Below, piece after piece: positions 1 through 6,610 of a stretch of 8,248 bases of DNA. The translations under genes were made by a program, and so were the position numbers. The notes under the pieces are model-generated. The model had not been told where the DNA came from. It saw only the letters and a list, made by a program, of their open reading frames with translations, and searched no databases. Position 1 is the stretch's first letter; each line of letters opens with the position of its first letter. Source of the DNA: an uncultured Marinicella sp. (GTDB taxonomy: Bacteria; Pseudomonadota; Gammaproteobacteria; Xanthomonadales; Marinicellaceae). The stretch covers positions 1 through 8,248 of the forward strand of contig CALLLZ010000511.1 of NCBI GenBank assembly GCA_938008005.1, given 5' to 3'.

Positions 1-117
1 AAAATCTGCAAAAACTTTGATCATAAAGTTTTTAGATAACTCTTTTGATAAGCCCCACATTAAGCTTTGCATACCACCAAGTTCTGGTGGAAAGGATCTA
101 GTTACAATTAGATACAT
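1..117 (-). CDS. Glycosyltransferase family 4-like protein, N-terminal fragment (runs off left edge)
   Basis: Only the first 39 codons are inside the window; the frame stays open to base 1. The visible residues begin M-Y-L-I-V-T-R-S-F-P-P-E-L-G-G-M-Q, followed by W-G-L-S-K-E-L. A short hydrophobic beta strand running into F-P-P-x-x-G-G-M is the classic N-terminus of GT-B fold glycosyltransferases of family 4, where the Gly-rich loop lies next to the acceptor site. Such enzymes transfer sugars from nucleotide-sugar donors in polysaccharide, LPS or glycolipid synthesis; the substrate cannot be told here. The ATG overlaps the TAA stop of the preceding Prx-like gene by one base (TAATG), and I see only a weak ribosome site, so translation is probably coupled. 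It is therefore likely the last visible gene of the suf-led transcript. The family call rests on a short segment. Confidence 0.72.
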   Translation of the reverse strand, partial: MYLIVTRSFPPELGGMQSLMWGLSKELSKNFMIKVFADF

Positions 118-671
118 TAATCATATTTCCATTTAATACCACAACCAGCACTTGGTATTTGATTTTGAGGCCCTTTACCGGTCTCTGCTATTTGTTTCAT
201 TGCTTTTAAAAGATCACTTTCTCCATCTTTAACAGGTACGAAATTTTTAAGTTCTCTTAATCTACCTCTATACTGAAGTCCTAGATCATTATTATAACCA
301 AAAAAATCTGGAGTACATACTGCTGAATAAGCTTTGGCAACACGCTGAGATTCATCCAGCAAGTAAGGGAAAGTAAACTGAAGCCTTGCTGCAATAATTT
401 GCATATTTTCATATGAGTCTTCAGGATAATCTGTCACATCATTTGACATAATAGCCACTGCATTTACACCAAAACTTTGTAGCTGTCTTACATCTGAAAC
501 CAACTGATGCTGTATTGACTTTACAAAAGGACAGTGGTTACAAATAAACATCACCACCAAACCATTTACTCCCATCGCTTGATCTAAATCCCAATACTTG
601 CCATCTACGCCTCGTAAATTAAAGTTTGGAGCTTGGTTAATTTCAGATTTCGGCGTATATTTCAGTGTCAT
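117..671 (-). CDS. Peroxiredoxin/thioredoxin-like family protein (PRX_like1 type)
   Basis: This is a 184-residue cytoplasmic protein with no signal peptide. The N-terminal A-P-N-F-N-L segment and the following D-G-K are typical of the AhpC/TSA-like thioredoxin fold. The active-site region is I-C-N-H-C-P-F-V, giving a C-x-x-C pair at Cys44 and Cys47. The later segments V-C-T-P-D-F-F-G (Cys119, with the cis-Pro-like T-P) and A-G-C-G-I-K-W-K near the end (Cys177) are hallmarks of the uncharacterised PRX_like1 group. The fold and redox-active cysteines suggest a thiol oxidoreductase or peroxidase-related role; substrate and partner are unknown. I chose ATG 671 because it has an excellent ribosome site and matches the family N-terminus; an in-frame upstream start at 737 would add 22 poorly family-like residues. 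It overlaps the membrane-protein gene by 29 nt and the glycosyltransferase by 1 nt. A link to oxidative-stress protection of Fe-S assembly is inference from position. Confidence 0.85.
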   Translation of the reverse strand: MTLKYTPKSEINQAPNFNLRGVDGKYWDLDQAMGVNGLVVMFICNHCPFVKSIQHQLVSDVRQLQSFGVNAVAIMSNDVTDYPEDSYENMQIIAARLQFTFPYLLDESQRVAKAYSAVCTPDFFGYNNDLGLQYRGRLRELKNFVPVKDGESDLLKAMKQIAETGKGPQNQIPSAGCGIKWKYD

Positions 672-1479
672 GATCACCCTCTTCTTTTTTATCTTGAAAG
701 ACTTCTGTATAGGCTTGGTACTGGGCACACAAACCAATTCCTGCTGCAGTCACAGCAAAAAAAAGTACCACTATATTAACCAGTATTTGGCTGCTTGGGC
801 CCATCACAGCCATAATAATGGCTATCACAAAACTGGCCAATAACACCACACCAAAAAACACCAATAGAAACAGCAGCGTCAAAGTTACAAAAGCTTTCCA
901 AGATCTAATCACACCCAAGACACTGTATTTAACTCCCTGAAAAGGATGATTATCCTGGAATAAAACCAAAGCCGGCGAAAATGCCAATGCCAATGCAATG
1001 GGCAAACTGGTTATTACATTTAACACCGCACGTAACAAGGCTTCCTTGCCAGTCATGCCAGCAACTAAATCTTCAGTTAAATCTACGGGTAAATTAAAAA
1101 CATGTAATAGCTGAATATGAATATAATATGAAGCCACACTGAGCAAAGCCGAAATAACACCCAATAGCATAAAAGCATTGAGCCTCTTCACAATCTGCTG
1201 CCACAACATAGAAAAGTTCAATATTTCATTACTGGCTGCATACTTACAAGCATTCATCATATAAGCAGTGATTAAAGGTGAGGCAAAAATCACTACAATA
1301 GCCACCAACCCTATAGCGATGTTAGCAATCAAAAGAACCAATACACCCAACAGCAAACAATTCAAATACCAAAAATTCTTAACCTGTTTGAACAAAGAAA
1401 TGCCCACATCGAACCAATGTCTGCCATCACGCCAGCTAAAGACCTTTTCTGAAAGTTGTGTGTTGCCATTATCATTCAT
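643..1479 (-). CDS. BPSS1780-like integral membrane protein, six predicted helices
   Basis: This 278-residue protein is dominated by hydrophobic helices. By eye, membrane segments lie at about residues 37-55, 57-76, 101-122, 152-174, 197-226 and 232-252. The N-terminal cytoplasmic stretch contains W-R-D-G-R-H-W-F-D-x-G-x-x-L-F, a W-x-x-G-x-x-L-F pattern typical of BPSS1780-family proteins. The F-S-P-A-L-V-L-F-Q-D-N-H-P-F segment before helix 5, followed by an S...R-S-W-K-A-F stretch, also resembles that family (F-A-P-A-L-V ... S-F ... R-N-x-x-P-F). The molecular function of the family is unknown and I propose none. The C-terminal tail is highly charged (K-K-E-E-G-D-H-D) and overlaps the start of the Prx-like gene. 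The gene begins about 50 nt after the sufU-type gene, with no strong Shine-Dalgarno, no terminator and no convincing promoter in the gap, so it is probably part of the suf transcript. The family call is from remembered motifs. Confidence 0.78.
   Translation of the reverse strand: MNDNGNTQLSEKVFSWRDGRHWFDVGISLFKQVKNFWYLNCLLLGVLVLLIANIAIGLVAIVVIFASPLITAYMMNACKYAASNEILNFSMLWQQIVKRLNAFMLLGVISALLSVASYYIHIQLLHVFNLPVDLTEDLVAGMTGKEALLRAVLNVITSLPIALALAFSPALVLFQDNHPFQGVKYSVLGVIRSWKAFVTLTLLFLLVFFGVVLLASFVIAIIMAVMGPSSQILVNIVVLFFAVTAAGIGLCAQYQAYTEVFQDKKEEGDHDTEIYAEI
672..681 (-). promoter_or_regulatory. Strong ribosome binding site of the Prx-like gene
   Basis: The minus strand reads GAGGGTGATC directly before ATG 671. 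The GGTGATC part matches the extended complement of the 16S rRNA 3' end, and the GAGG core lies at a normal distance. The site is inside the 3' end of the upstream membrane-protein gene, which explains how the Prx-like gene can start independently despite the 29-nt overlap. It decides the start at 671 over the longer frame. Confidence 0.7.
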
Positions 1480-1529
1480 TTAGATTTCATCGTTTGTTTT
1501 GTTATTAGATAATTAGAAAATATTTAAAG

Positions 1530-1976
1530 TCATTCCGTTGTTGCAGTGCCAACCCCTTTGATTGCTGCGTCAACAGCATACCAACACAAAGTAGCTGACT
1601 TTATTCTAGAAGGAAATTTTTTAACTGTTACCAATGTATTGACCTCGCCTAATTCATCAAATGAATTTATGGCATTATTTTTATCCATTAAGCGTTTGAA
1701 TAAACCGAACTTCTGCTGCCAATCAACAGTGGTTAAACCTGTTGAAAGTTCTGTCATCATAGAAGCTGAAGCCATAGCGATCGCACAACTTTCTCCACTG
1801 TAATGCACTGTTTCCAACACACCATCTTGTATACTCAGGTAGACTTCAACCAGGTCGCCACAAATGGCATTCAGGCCTTCAGCATAGTGAGTCCAGCTTT
1901 CAGGTTTGCCATAATTCCGAGGATTTCTGTTGTGTTCCAATATGGCTTTTTTATACAATTGATTTAAATCTGTCAT
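1530..1976 (-). CDS. sufU: SufU-type Fe-S scaffold / sulfur acceptor with a displaced zinc-ligand cysteine
   Basis: This 148-residue protein belongs to the NifU/IscU-N superfamily. The N-terminal L-Y-K-K-A-I-L-E-H-x-R-N-P-R-N and G-E-S-C-A-I-A-M-A-S-A-S-M-M-T are diagnostic, as is F-P-S-R-I-K near the end. The distance from the second cysteine (Cys64) to the third-ligand position (127) is about 63 residues, as in B. subtilis SufU and about 20 longer than in IscU, so this is the SufU branch. SufU binds zinc through three cysteines and an aspartate and accepts persulfide from SufS. Cys39, Asp41 (C-G-D) and Cys64 are present, but position 127 is Ser (K-S-A-T-L-C-W), with a Cys at 131. The family normally has K-C-A-T-L at this place. 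The gene follows sufS after 31 nt; its ribosome site is weak. It probably receives sulfur from the adjacent SufS, but whether it binds zinc normally is open. Confidence 0.92.
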   Translation of the reverse strand: MTDLNQLYKKAILEHNRNPRNYGKPESWTHYAEGLNAICGDLVEVYLSIQDGVLETVHYSGESCAIAMASASMMTELSTGLTTVDWQQKFGLFKRLMDKNNAINSFDELGEVNTLVTVKKFPSRIKSATLCWYAVDAAIKGVGTATTE

Positions 1977-2007
1977 CTCATGAATTTTACTTTTTAGGCC
2001 ATCATGA

Positions 2008-3210
2008 TTACTGAAACATGGTTTTGGCTTTAAGCAGAGATTCTACCAGAACATCAACATCTTGTTCAGTATTATAAAAGGCTAATGAGGCACGACACGT
2101 TCCAGCTAAACCGTAATACTGAAAAATAGGCATGGTACAGTGATGACCAGTTCTGACTGCCACACCGCAGTGATCTATGATGGTCCCAATATCATGAGCA
2201 TGAACCCCATCAATAACAAATGAAAACACAGGTGACTTTTCCTTGGCATTACCAATAATACTTAGGCCACTTACTTGCTTAAGTGCTTGTTCTGTATAAA
2301 CTCTGAGTTGATGATCCCTGGCTGAAATTTTATCAATACCAGCAGCCAATATAAATTCGGCAGCAGCGCCCAGACCAATCCCACCAGCAATATTTGGAGT
2401 TCCTGCCTCAAATTTAGCTGGCACAGCGTTATAAACAGTTGATTCAAAAGTGACCTTACTGATCATTTCACCGCCACCATGGTATGGGGGCATTGAATTC
2501 AAGTGCTCGGTTTTTCCATACAACACACCGCTACCTGTAGGTCCATACATTTTATGCCCTGAAACGGTATAAAAATCACAATCCAAATCTTGCACGTCAA
2601 CTTTAATATGTGGCGTGGCTTGTGCACCATCAACCAACACAGGCACACCTTTATCATGAGCAGCTTGCACCATTTTTTTTACCGGGTTAATCGTTCCTAA
2701 TGAGTTAGAAACATGAACCACTGACATAAATCGAGTTTTTTCATTAATCAACTGATCCAAATCATCCAATTCCAATTCACCCAGCTGGTTCATGGGAATA
2801 ACTTTTAAAACTGCACCAGTTTGTTCACATAAAATTTGCCACGGTACAATATTCGAATGATGTTCTAAATGTGAGATCAGTATTTCATCACCAGCTTTCA
2901 GACGATTTCGAACAAATGTCTGCGCCACTAAATTAACACCTTCAGTACACCCTCTAACAAATATCAAATCTTTCATCGTGGGTGCGTTAATCAACTTGGC
3001 CATTGACACCCTGGCTTGTTCGTACAAAACTGTAGCTGATTCACTCAAGGCATGAACACCACGGTGAATATTGGCATTGTGATTCAAATAATAATCATTG
3101 ATGGCATCAAGAACCGCCTGAGGGCGTTGTGCTGTTGCAGCATTGTCTAAATAAACCAAAGGTTTACCATGAACTTGAACATTGAGCCCTGGAAACTGTT
3201 CTCTCAACAT
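2008..3210 (-). CDS. sufS: Cysteine desulfurase SufS (group II, PLP-dependent)
   Basis: This 400-residue class V aminotransferase-fold enzyme converts L-cysteine to L-alanine and carries the released sulfur as a persulfide for cluster assembly. Diagnostic features are L-D-N-A-A-T near the N-terminus, L-E-H-H-S-N (PLP-stacking His about residue 117), V-D-G-A-Q, the PLP Schiff-base lysine in S-G-H-K (Lys220), and the catalytic cysteine in R-T-G-H-H-C (Cys358). R-A-S-L-A-F-Y-N-T closes the active site. The length fits the family (E. coli 406). His339 in V-H-A-H-D lies 19 residues before the catalytic Cys, matching B. subtilis SufS His342, which swaps onto SufU zinc; E. coli SufS, which uses SufE, has Tyr there. 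The ATG overlaps the sufD stop by 7 nt and has a good AAGAGG ribosome site 7 nt upstream. An unusual Cys88 replaces the common Thr in R-G-T-T-E. Confidence 0.97.
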   Translation of the reverse strand: MLREQFPGLNVQVHGKPLVYLDNAATAQRPQAVLDAINDYYLNHNANIHRGVHALSESATVLYEQARVSMAKLINAPTMKDLIFVRGCTEGVNLVAQTFVRNRLKAGDEILISHLEHHSNIVPWQILCEQTGAVLKVIPMNQLGELELDDLDQLINEKTRFMSVVHVSNSLGTINPVKKMVQAAHDKGVPVLVDGAQATPHIKVDVQDLDCDFYTVSGHKMYGPTGSGVLYGKTEHLNSMPPYHGGGEMISKVTFESTVYNAVPAKFEAGTPNIAGGIGLGAAAEFILAAGIDKISARDHQLRVYTEQALKQVSGLSIIGNAKEKSPVFSFVIDGVHAHDIGTIIDHCGVAVRTGHHCTMPIFQYYGLAGTCRASLAFYNTEQDVDVLVESLLKAKTMFQ

Positions 3211-4379
3211 ATCTGGGCCTCTTGTTCAAATGATTTGATCATAATCTCCCGAGCCTGTTCAATATCAACACCTCGAGATTGTAAATAAAACAACGCTGTA
3301 TCATCCAAGGCACCAATGGTAGAGCCATGAGCAGCAATCACTTCATCAGCGTAGACTTCTAACTCAGGTTTGCTGTAAATTCTGGCATCTGATGACAGTA
3401 AAATATTTTTTAAATCCTGTTCAATTTCAGATTGATCAGCCCCTATCGCCACCTGTGCTTTGGCATTGTTGTAAATCTGCGACTTATCTTTGGCTATTGA
3501 TCTGTGAGTGATATCAGATTGGTTGTTTTTATGATTATGATTAACATTAACTATGTCAGTTATTTGATTGTTATCAAAAGACTTATTAATAGATCCGGAT
3601 TTATATTTCGAACCTTCACCATTAAAGTTAACCCAATGAACATGGTGCTGTAATGAGCCTCCAATATGATGGTTCATATTAGTTACATTGACCCCCTTTG
3701 AGACTTCAAAATAATTCATACTGACGAATTGTTCTGCAGAGTTCAAGTGAATGTCTTGCACCCTGTTTAATTGAACCCTTGAATCCAAATCATACACATT
3801 AACAGCATTAATGCGACCACTTTGATGTTGCTCAGTAATACTGACATTGGCACCAGCCTCAAGATCAAACTGATTGCGAACATAACGCCATTCATCAAGC
3901 TCATCAAAAGCATAAACCAACTGGATGTGAACCGGTTTATCAGTTGCTTTGATGCGTATCAATCCACCTGTTTGCAGCAACAACGAATTAGCCAGGTTCA
4001 CCACTGTTTCTTGATCAAAAGTTGCGTCATACCAATCTTCAGCATGCATATCAACCAATGACCTGATTTCCAACCAATCAGGGCAATCTCCCATACCCAT
4101 ATAACCAGCTTCATCAACAACGATAACAACAGGGTCGCTACCCTCTATGACATTAAGCTGCTGACCATAGTTTGTTGAATCAAATGCACTGGGAGCTTTC
4201 AACAAACGGCCTAAGTCTGCGTAACGCCATGATTCAAGGCGACGAGTTGGTTCATTCAACATTTGCATTTGAACCAGCGCTGCTTGTCTTTTAGCCTGCA
4301 GCCAAGAAGGCATATTACTTATAGAATCTTTGGTCTGTTTATTGACCCGCTCTAGCCAATCAGTTATTAAGCCAACCAT
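3204..4379 (-). CDS. sufD: Fe-S cluster assembly protein SufD
   Basis: SufD pairs with SufB and SufC in the SufBC2D scaffold complex in the cytoplasm and is needed for iron supply and cluster formation. The protein has 391 residues, somewhat shorter than E. coli SufD (423). The N-terminal helical part includes E-S-W-R-Y-A-D-L, a family hallmark. The right-handed beta-helix core is rich in Asn/His (e.g. N-H-N-H-K-N-N). The C-terminal helical part has L-L-S-S-D-A-R-I-Y-S-K-P-E-L-E-V-Y-A-D-E-V, then A-A-H-G-S-T-I-G and L-F-Y-L-Q-S-R-G, all SufB/SufD-family motifs. His351 corresponds to the important E. coli His360, while Ala349 replaces E. coli Cys358. In the beta-helix, T-H-R-S-I-A-K-D takes the place of the usual P-H-T-x-S-x-Q-x-Y-K-type motif. 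The start overlaps sufC by 20 nt, with GAAGAG about 7 nt upstream. Confidence 0.95.
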   Translation of the reverse strand: MVGLITDWLERVNKQTKDSISNMPSWLQAKRQAALVQMQMLNEPTRRLESWRYADLGRLLKAPSAFDSTNYGQQLNVIEGSDPVVIVVDEAGYMGMGDCPDWLEIRSLVDMHAEDWYDATFDQETVVNLANSLLLQTGGLIRIKATDKPVHIQLVYAFDELDEWRYVRNQFDLEAGANVSITEQHQSGRINAVNVYDLDSRVQLNRVQDIHLNSAEQFVSMNYFEVSKGVNVTNMNHHIGGSLQHHVHWVNFNGEGSKYKSGSINKSFDNNQITDIVNVNHNHKNNQSDITHRSIAKDKSQIYNNAKAQVAIGADQSEIEQDLKNILLSSDARIYSKPELEVYADEVIAAHGSTIGALDDTALFYLQSRGVDIEQAREIMIKSFEQEAQIC

Positions 4380-5100
4380 ATCCCTGCTCTTCTAATTCTA
4401 AGGCTAAATTTTTATCGCCTGATTTAACAATTTTACCATCTGCCAGAACATGTACAAAGTCTGGTTCTATATAGTCCAATAACCGTTGATAATGAGTGAT
4501 GATAATAAATGAACGATCTGGAGAACGCAGTTGGTTCACACCGTCTGCAACAATTTTCAAGGCATCTATATCCAAACCAGAATCCGTTTCATCCAAAATC
4601 GCCAACTTAGGCTCTAAAACACCCATCTGAAAGACTTCATTGCGTTTTTTTTCACCGCCAGAAAAGCCCACATTAACCGGCCTTTTTAATAGGTCATCCC
4701 GCATATTCATGTCTTTAATTTTTTGTTTAACCATGCGCAGAAATTGGGCAGAATCCATCGGTTCTTCACCACGGTATTTACGCTGCGCATTCAAAGCAGT
4801 ACGCAGAAAGTACATATTGTTTACACCAGGGATCTCTACCGGATACTGAAAAGCCAAAAACACACCCACTGCTGCTCGTTCTTCAGGTTCCAACGACAAC
4901 AGGTCCTGACCCATATATTCAACCGAACCGCCTTGAGGCTCTACATAAGGCATACCAGCCAGTAAATTACCCAAAGTACTTTTACCTGCTCCATTGGGGC
5001 CCATAATGGCATGAACTTCACCAGGTTTAACTTCTAAACTTAAACCTTTGAGTATTTCTTTTTCGCCCGCATTTGCGAACACATGATCAATTTTTAACAT
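4360..5100 (-). CDS. sufC: Fe-S cluster assembly ATPase SufC
   Basis: SufC is the soluble ABC-type ATPase that drives conformational change in SufBC2D. The protein has 246 residues (E. coli 248). It shows Walker A G-P-N-G-A-G-K-S-T (about 33-41), a Q-loop F-Q-Y-P-V-E-I-P-G-V, the ABC signature F-S-G-G-E-K-K-R, Walker B L-A-I-L-D-E-T-D-S-G-L-D, and the H-switch T-H-Y-Q-R. The end, E-E-Q-G-Y-G-W-L, is near identical to the E. coli protein. There are no membrane segments, which with the S-G-L-D D-loop fits SufC and not a transporter. I place the start at ATG 5100, overlapping the sufB TGA by one base, because family members begin M-L-x-I. A TTG immediately upstream (5103) would add one residue and sits 7 nt from the AAGGAG ribosome site, against 10 nt for the ATG. 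Confidence 0.98.
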   Translation of the reverse strand: MLKIDHVFANAGEKEILKGLSLEVKPGEVHAIMGPNGAGKSTLGNLLAGMPYVEPQGGSVEYMGQDLLSLEPEERAAVGVFLAFQYPVEIPGVNNMYFLRTALNAQRKYRGEEPMDSAQFLRMVKQKIKDMNMRDDLLKRPVNVGFSGGEKKRNEVFQMGVLEPKLAILDETDSGLDIDALKIVADGVNQLRSPDRSFIIITHYQRLLDYIEPDFVHVLADGKIVKSGDKNLALELEEQGYGWLNN

Positions 5101-6575
5101 CAACCGATTGCTCCTTCTAATGAGATGTCCAACAAGGCTTTTGCTTCAACTGCAAACTCCATGGGTAATTCTTTAAAAACTTCTTTACAAAAACCATCAA
5201 CAATCAATGAAATGGCATCTTCTTCAGTGATGCCTCTTTGTAAACAATAATTGAGTTGGTCTTCTGAAATTTTCGATGTCGTGGCTTCATGTTCTAATTT
5301 AGCCGTCATATTTGCCGACTCTGTATAAGGAAAGGTGTGGGCAGCACATGCCTTGCCAATCAATAACGAATCACATTGCGTAAAATTTCTCGCATGGTCA
5401 GCTTTCTTAGCAACACGAACCAATCCACGATAAGCATTTTGACTCTTTCCAACAGAAATACCTTTCGAAATTACAGTGCTCTTAGTGTTTTTACCCAAAT
5501 GAATCATTTTTGTACCCGTATCGGCTTGTTGATGATTATTGGTCAAAGCCACTGAGTAAAATTCGCCACTGGAATTATCACCGCGCAAGATACAACTGGG
5601 GTACTTCCAAGTAATTGCCGATCCAGTTTCAACTTGGGTCCAAGAAATTTTAGAGTTCTTACCTAAACAGTTACCACGTTTAGTCACAAAATTGTATATC
5701 CCACCTTTACCATCTTCGTCACCAGGATACCAGTTTTGTACTGTTGAATACTTGATTTTGGCATCATCCTTCGCCACCAATTCAACCACAGCTGCATGCA
5801 ATTGATTTTCATCGCGCATCGGTGCAGTACACCCTTCCAAGTAACTCACATAAGCGCCATCTTCAGCAATGATCAAGGTTCTTTCGAATTGACCGGTATT
5901 GATCGCATTGATCCTGAAATAGGTTGATAACTCCATCGGGCAGCGCACACCTTTGGGAATATAAACAAACGACCCATCACTGAAAACCGCCGCATTCAAA
6001 GCAGCAAAGTAATTATCTCCAGCAGGTACAACAGTTCCAAGGTATTTTTGTACCAATTCTGGATGATCTTGTACCGCTTCTGAGAAAGAGGAAAATATCA
6101 CCCCCACCTTTTTCAATTCGGCCTTAAAAGTAGTCCCCACAGAAACAGAGTCAAAAACCACATCAACAGCTACACCAGCCAAACGTTCTCGTTCATGTAA
6201 CGGTACCCCCAACTTATCATAAGTTTCAATCAACTTAGGATCGACTTCATCTAAAGACTTGGGTGCATTTTCATTGGTGGCATTAGGAGATGAGTAATAA
6301 CTGATGGCCTGAAAATCAATCTCTGGAATATTTAACTTAGCCCATTCAGGTGTATCCATGGATTGCCACTTACGAAACGCATCCAAACGATAATCTAAAA
6401 GCCATTGTGGCTCATCTTTTTTACTTGAAATTAAACGAATGGTGTCTTCGTCCAACCCAGGTGGAATGGTAAAAGCTTCAATATCAGTACTAAATCCCTC
6501 TTTATAGGTTTGCTTAGCACGGTCTTTGACCACTTTATTTTCTTCTGCCTTTTCTTCTAAACTATCTTCATTCAT
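5100..6575 (-). CDS. sufB: Fe-S cluster assembly scaffold SufB
   Basis: SufB is the scaffold subunit on which the nascent cluster is built within SufBC2D; persulfide enters here. From ATG 6575 it has 491 residues (E. coli 495). Family blocks are plain: E-P-Q-W-L-L-D-Y-R-L near the N-terminus, Y-I-P-K-G-V-R-C-P-M-E-L-S-T-Y-F-R-I-N, S-Y-L-E-G-C-T-A-P, Y-S-T-V-Q-N-W-Y-P-G-D, S-A-I-T-W-K-Y-P-S-C-I-L-R-G-D, and R-N-F-T-Q-C-D-S. Cys401 in T-Q-C-D-S matches essential E. coli Cys405; His429 and Glu430 in L-E-H-E-A-T-T match His433/Glu434 with identical spacing. The N-terminal C-x-x-C-x-x-x-C of the E. coli protein is absent. A longer frame starting at TTG 6614 overlaps the regulator's stop (TTGA) and would add 13 residues; I prefer the ATG because distance to the conserved Y-K-E-G-F matches E. 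coli. Neither start has a clear ribosome site. Confidence 0.96.
   Translation of the reverse strand: MNEDSLEEKAEENKVVKDRAKQTYKEGFSTDIEAFTIPPGLDEDTIRLISSKKDEPQWLLDYRLDAFRKWQSMDTPEWAKLNIPEIDFQAISYYSSPNATNENAPKSLDEVDPKLIETYDKLGVPLHERERLAGVAVDVVFDSVSVGTTFKAELKKVGVIFSSFSEAVQDHPELVQKYLGTVVPAGDNYFAALNAAVFSDGSFVYIPKGVRCPMELSTYFRINAINTGQFERTLIIAEDGAYVSYLEGCTAPMRDENQLHAAVVELVAKDDAKIKYSTVQNWYPGDEDGKGGIYNFVTKRGNCLGKNSKISWTQVETGSAITWKYPSCILRGDNSSGEFYSVALTNNHQQADTGTKMIHLGKNTKSTVISKGISVGKSQNAYRGLVRVAKKADHARNFTQCDSLLIGKACAAHTFPYTESANMTAKLEHEATTSKISEDQLNYCLQRGITEEDAISLIVDGFCKEVFKELPMEFAVEAKALLDISLEGAIG
5111..5118 (-). promoter_or_regulatory. Ribosome binding site of sufC
   Basis: The minus strand reads AGAAGGAG inside the last codons of sufB. 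It is the clearest classical Shine-Dalgarno in the suf gene block. Its spacing is 10 nt to ATG 5100 and 7 nt to TTG 5103, so spacing alone would favour the TTG and codon type the ATG; the two differ by a single residue. Confidence 0.65.
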
Positions 6576-6610
6576 GGTAATTTCTACTTGGATACTCGCT
6601 ACTTCTGGTT

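Noticed and set aside
672..737. Longer N-terminus for the Prx-like protein starting at 737
   Set aside because: The added 22 residues are basic, unlike the family, and lie inside the upstream gene; ATG 671 has a strong ribosome site right before it.
1480..1529. Separate promoter before the membrane-protein gene
   Set aside because: The gap is AT-rich but I find no convincing paired -35/-10 elements; read-through from suf is simpler.
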